Assembly: GCF_023091745.1 (NCBI RefSeq)
Contig: NC_068920.1
Coordinates: forward strand, 7,812,001 to 7,876,000
Length of the DNA: 64,000 nucleotides
DNA from: Budorcas taxicolor
Lineage: Eukaryota > Chordata > Mammalia > Artiodactyla > Bovidae
Direction of reading: 5' to 3'
The notes under the pieces are model-generated. The model ran no database searches, was not told the origin of the DNA, and saw only the letters and a program-made list of their open reading frames with translations. The translations under genes and the position numbers were made by a program. Shown here piece after piece: positions 63,001 to 64,000 of this stretch (positions are counted from its first letter, which is position 1; the number at the start of each line of letters is the position of its first letter).

Positions 63001-64000
63001 TCAAGGGATCCGCGTCTTTCCGTCGAGGCTTTCCCTGGAGGCTTTCCCACGAGGCTTGTCCACAGAACTGTGCCCCGTGCCACCTTGGTGTGAGCCTATA
63101 CTCGGCGTGAAAGGCGAGCCGGTGAAGGGAAAAGAGGTTCCTCTGGAATGGAGTGAGACATCTGGGGGACTCTTGGAATGGTGGCACGACCCTGGAGTTC
63201 CTCTCGTAGATCCTCCTGAGAGGGCCTCTTCTTGAGATGCGACGGGAACGCCGGGAACTCTTTCCCGACGAAGCAGGAAAAGGATCCCTCATCTCGAGCT
63301 ACGAGGCGGAGACGGGGCGCCTCTGGATGTGGGCGGCACCCTCCTGTTTCCTCTCGAGTGGAGACGGGTATGTCGGGGAACTTCTTGATTTGCACCAAGG
63401 GTGTGAAGGACCCTTTCGAAGTTCCAGAGGTGAGGTGTGATCAGCCTCGAGACGCCTCAGAGGAAATGGGCCTCATCTCGCCTGGAGGTGAGAACCTCCT
63501 GGATTTTCTCGAGTTGTGGCAGGTCTTCTCGAGTTACGACGGGGACCTCAGGGACCCGCTCTGGTGGCCTCAGGAAAGGCCAGTCCACATGCGAGTTGTT
63601 AAGGGCTATCTCAGGATTCCTCTCCCGTCCAAGCCGGGGCCTAAGACCTTGTGTGGAGTCGGGGCCGGAACCTGAGGATTCCTCTCCAGTGTTGCCACGG
63701 ATCCTGGGATGCTTCTGAGTCTCCCCAGGGGAGTCAGGCCTCGTCTCGAGTGGGGGCATGCACGTGCGCTTTCCTCCCGAGCTGCAGCAGTACTGTCACG
63801 CTTCCTATTACCTGCATCAAGGGATCTGTGGCTTTCCCTCGAGGCTTTCCCTGGAGGCTTTCCAACGAGGCTTTCCCACAGGGCTGTGCCACGTGCCACC
63901 TTGGTGTGAGTCGATCCTCGGCGTGAAAGACGAGCCGGTGAAAGGAAAAGAGGTTCCTCTGGAATGGACTGAGACATCTGGGGGACTCTTGGAATGGTGG
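57001..64000. repeat. Subfamily B region of overlapping higher-order duplications
   Basis: Segments reappear at three different offsets. 57,072-57,900 and 58,011-58,500 match 60,318-61,150 and 61,261-61,670 at offset about 3,246-3,250. 59,388-60,700 matches 61,824-63,130 at offset 2,436. 59,107-59,931 matches 63,176-64,000 at offset 4,069. Tracking variants include gtgagcctatactcgg and gtgagcctatagtcgg, ggatccgcgtc, cctcgtagatcctcctgag, tgtaatggac with ggggggctc, and tattacctgcatc. The match near 63,130-63,176 changes partner inside one unit, so a recombination junction lies there. Confidence 0.85.

Larger units (their letters stand above)
1..64000. repeat. Satellite DNA array, ~815-bp unit, probable ruminant satellite I (sheep/goat type)
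   Basis: The whole window is a direct tandem array. The landmark tgttgacatgg/tgttgccatgg/tgttgccacgg occurs once per unit, 79 times in all, always in the same orientation. Landmark spacing is 814-818 bp in most units, 799-804 in some and 788-790 in others. Each unit carries in order: gattagcccc or gatcagcctc, the ctcgagttgcggcaggt stretch, cctcaggaagg or cctcaggaaagg, ggggccggaacctgagg, the landmark, ctgcagcagtag, tcacgtggatcaaggg, the 13-bp gctttccctcgag tract, gtgagtcgatcctcgg, cgttcctgttgagagg, ggatccctca and ggtatgtcgggg. GC is about 60%. The length, the BamHI site and the XhoI-like ctcgag motifs match what is known of caprine satellite I, related to bovine 1.715 satellite; that family name is from knowledge, not a search. 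Such arrays normally lie in pericentromeric heterochromatin. Being a satellite array is certain; the species group is inferred. Confidence 0.97.
44815..64000. repeat. Satellite array, subfamily B block
   Basis: Twenty-four unit landmarks at 45021, 45835, 46634, 47452, 48267, 49084, 49899, 50702, 51520, 52334, 53135, 53952, 54756, 55571, 56385, 57199, 58013, 58814, 59628, 60445, 61261, 62064, 62881 and 63697. Diagnostic states are gatcagcctcgaga, ctggaggggagaacc, ggattttctcgag, aggaaaggcc, ttgccatgg or ttgccacgg, gtgcttctgag, agtagtgtcac and ggaactcttt (EcoRI site lost). The 45,021 landmark still reads ttgacatgg. A subtype with ttgccacgg, gtactgtcac and tatcacttgcatc or tattacttgcatc recurs at 46,634, 48,267, 50,702, 53,135, 55,571, 59,628, 62,064 and 63,697 and marks the higher-order register. 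Both ends are open: the array runs out of the window. Confidence 0.93.

Noticed and set aside
1..64000. A coding repeat-protein gene (zinc finger, PPR or leucine-rich type) suggested by the strong periodicity
   Set aside because: The period is not kept in multiples of three (788, 801-804, 814-818 bp), no frame stays open through the array, and no Cys/His or Leu spacing pattern appears.
1..64000. CRISPR array
   Set aside because: The repeats are contiguous 815-bp units without unique spacers; the 13-bp tract has no spacers either.
1..64000. CENP-B box (nTTCGnnnnAnnCGGGn) in the unit
   Set aside because: Candidates around ttcgacgttcc, ttcgattccctcc and their complements miss the required A and CGGG positions; I found no match in the representative units read on both strands. 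A full pattern scan was not possible.
1..64000. rDNA or telomeric repeat
   Set aside because: No rRNA-like conserved stretch is present, no ttaggg tandem repeat is seen, and the unit length and sequence do not fit either.

Overview
This window holds one thing: an uninterrupted head-to-tail array of a GC-rich satellite DNA with a repeat unit of about 815 bp. I placed 79 successive copies by a landmark present once per unit (tgttgacatgg, or its variant tgttgccatgg/tgttgccacgg). All are in the same orientation. Apart from a 500-base run of N (44,315-44,814), the distance between neighbouring landmarks never leaves the range 788-818 bp. I see no gene, tRNA, rRNA, CRISPR, transposon, SINE/LINE or unique sequence. 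The open reading frames that exist on both strands are by-products of the repeat.

The organism suggested is a ruminant. The unit length (815-816 bp), the GC- and CpG-rich sequence, one BamHI site (ggatcc) and, in one subfamily, one EcoRI site (gaattc) per unit, frequent ctcgag motifs and an internal rhythm of roughly 30 bp fit the pericentromeric 'satellite I' of sheep and goat (1.714 family, about 816 bp), a relative of the bovine 1.715 satellite. I could not run a search. A cervid or other pecoran satellite I remains possible. The N gap shows a draft assembly.

Layout. Subfamily A (gattagccccgagaag, ggaattcttt, aggaagggcc, ttgacatgg) fills 1-39,625 and 41,925-44,314. Subfamily B (gatcagcctcgag, ggaactcttt, aggaaaggcc, ttgccatgg, gtgcttctgag) fills 44,815-64,000 and also an island of about 2.3 kb at 39,626-41,924, which lies between two near-identical copies of one A segment.

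On top of the monomers there is higher-order repeat (HOR) structure: an 8,942-bp (11-unit) repetition at 1-3,850 versus 8,943-12,792; a 4,051-bp (5-unit) perfect tandem duplication at 29,101-37,306; a 1,632-bp (2-unit) repetition from 46,150; a 2,436-bp (3-unit) tandem duplication at 48,740-53,666; and overlapping 2,436/3,246/4,069-bp relations from 57 to 64 kb. Within the unit a 13-bp minisatellite (gctttccctcgag) varies between 2, 3 and 4 copies and explains nearly all length variation (about 789, 802, 815 bp). The window is therefore best read as a record of unequal exchange and amplification in a pericentromeric satellite, not as a set of cooperating genes.
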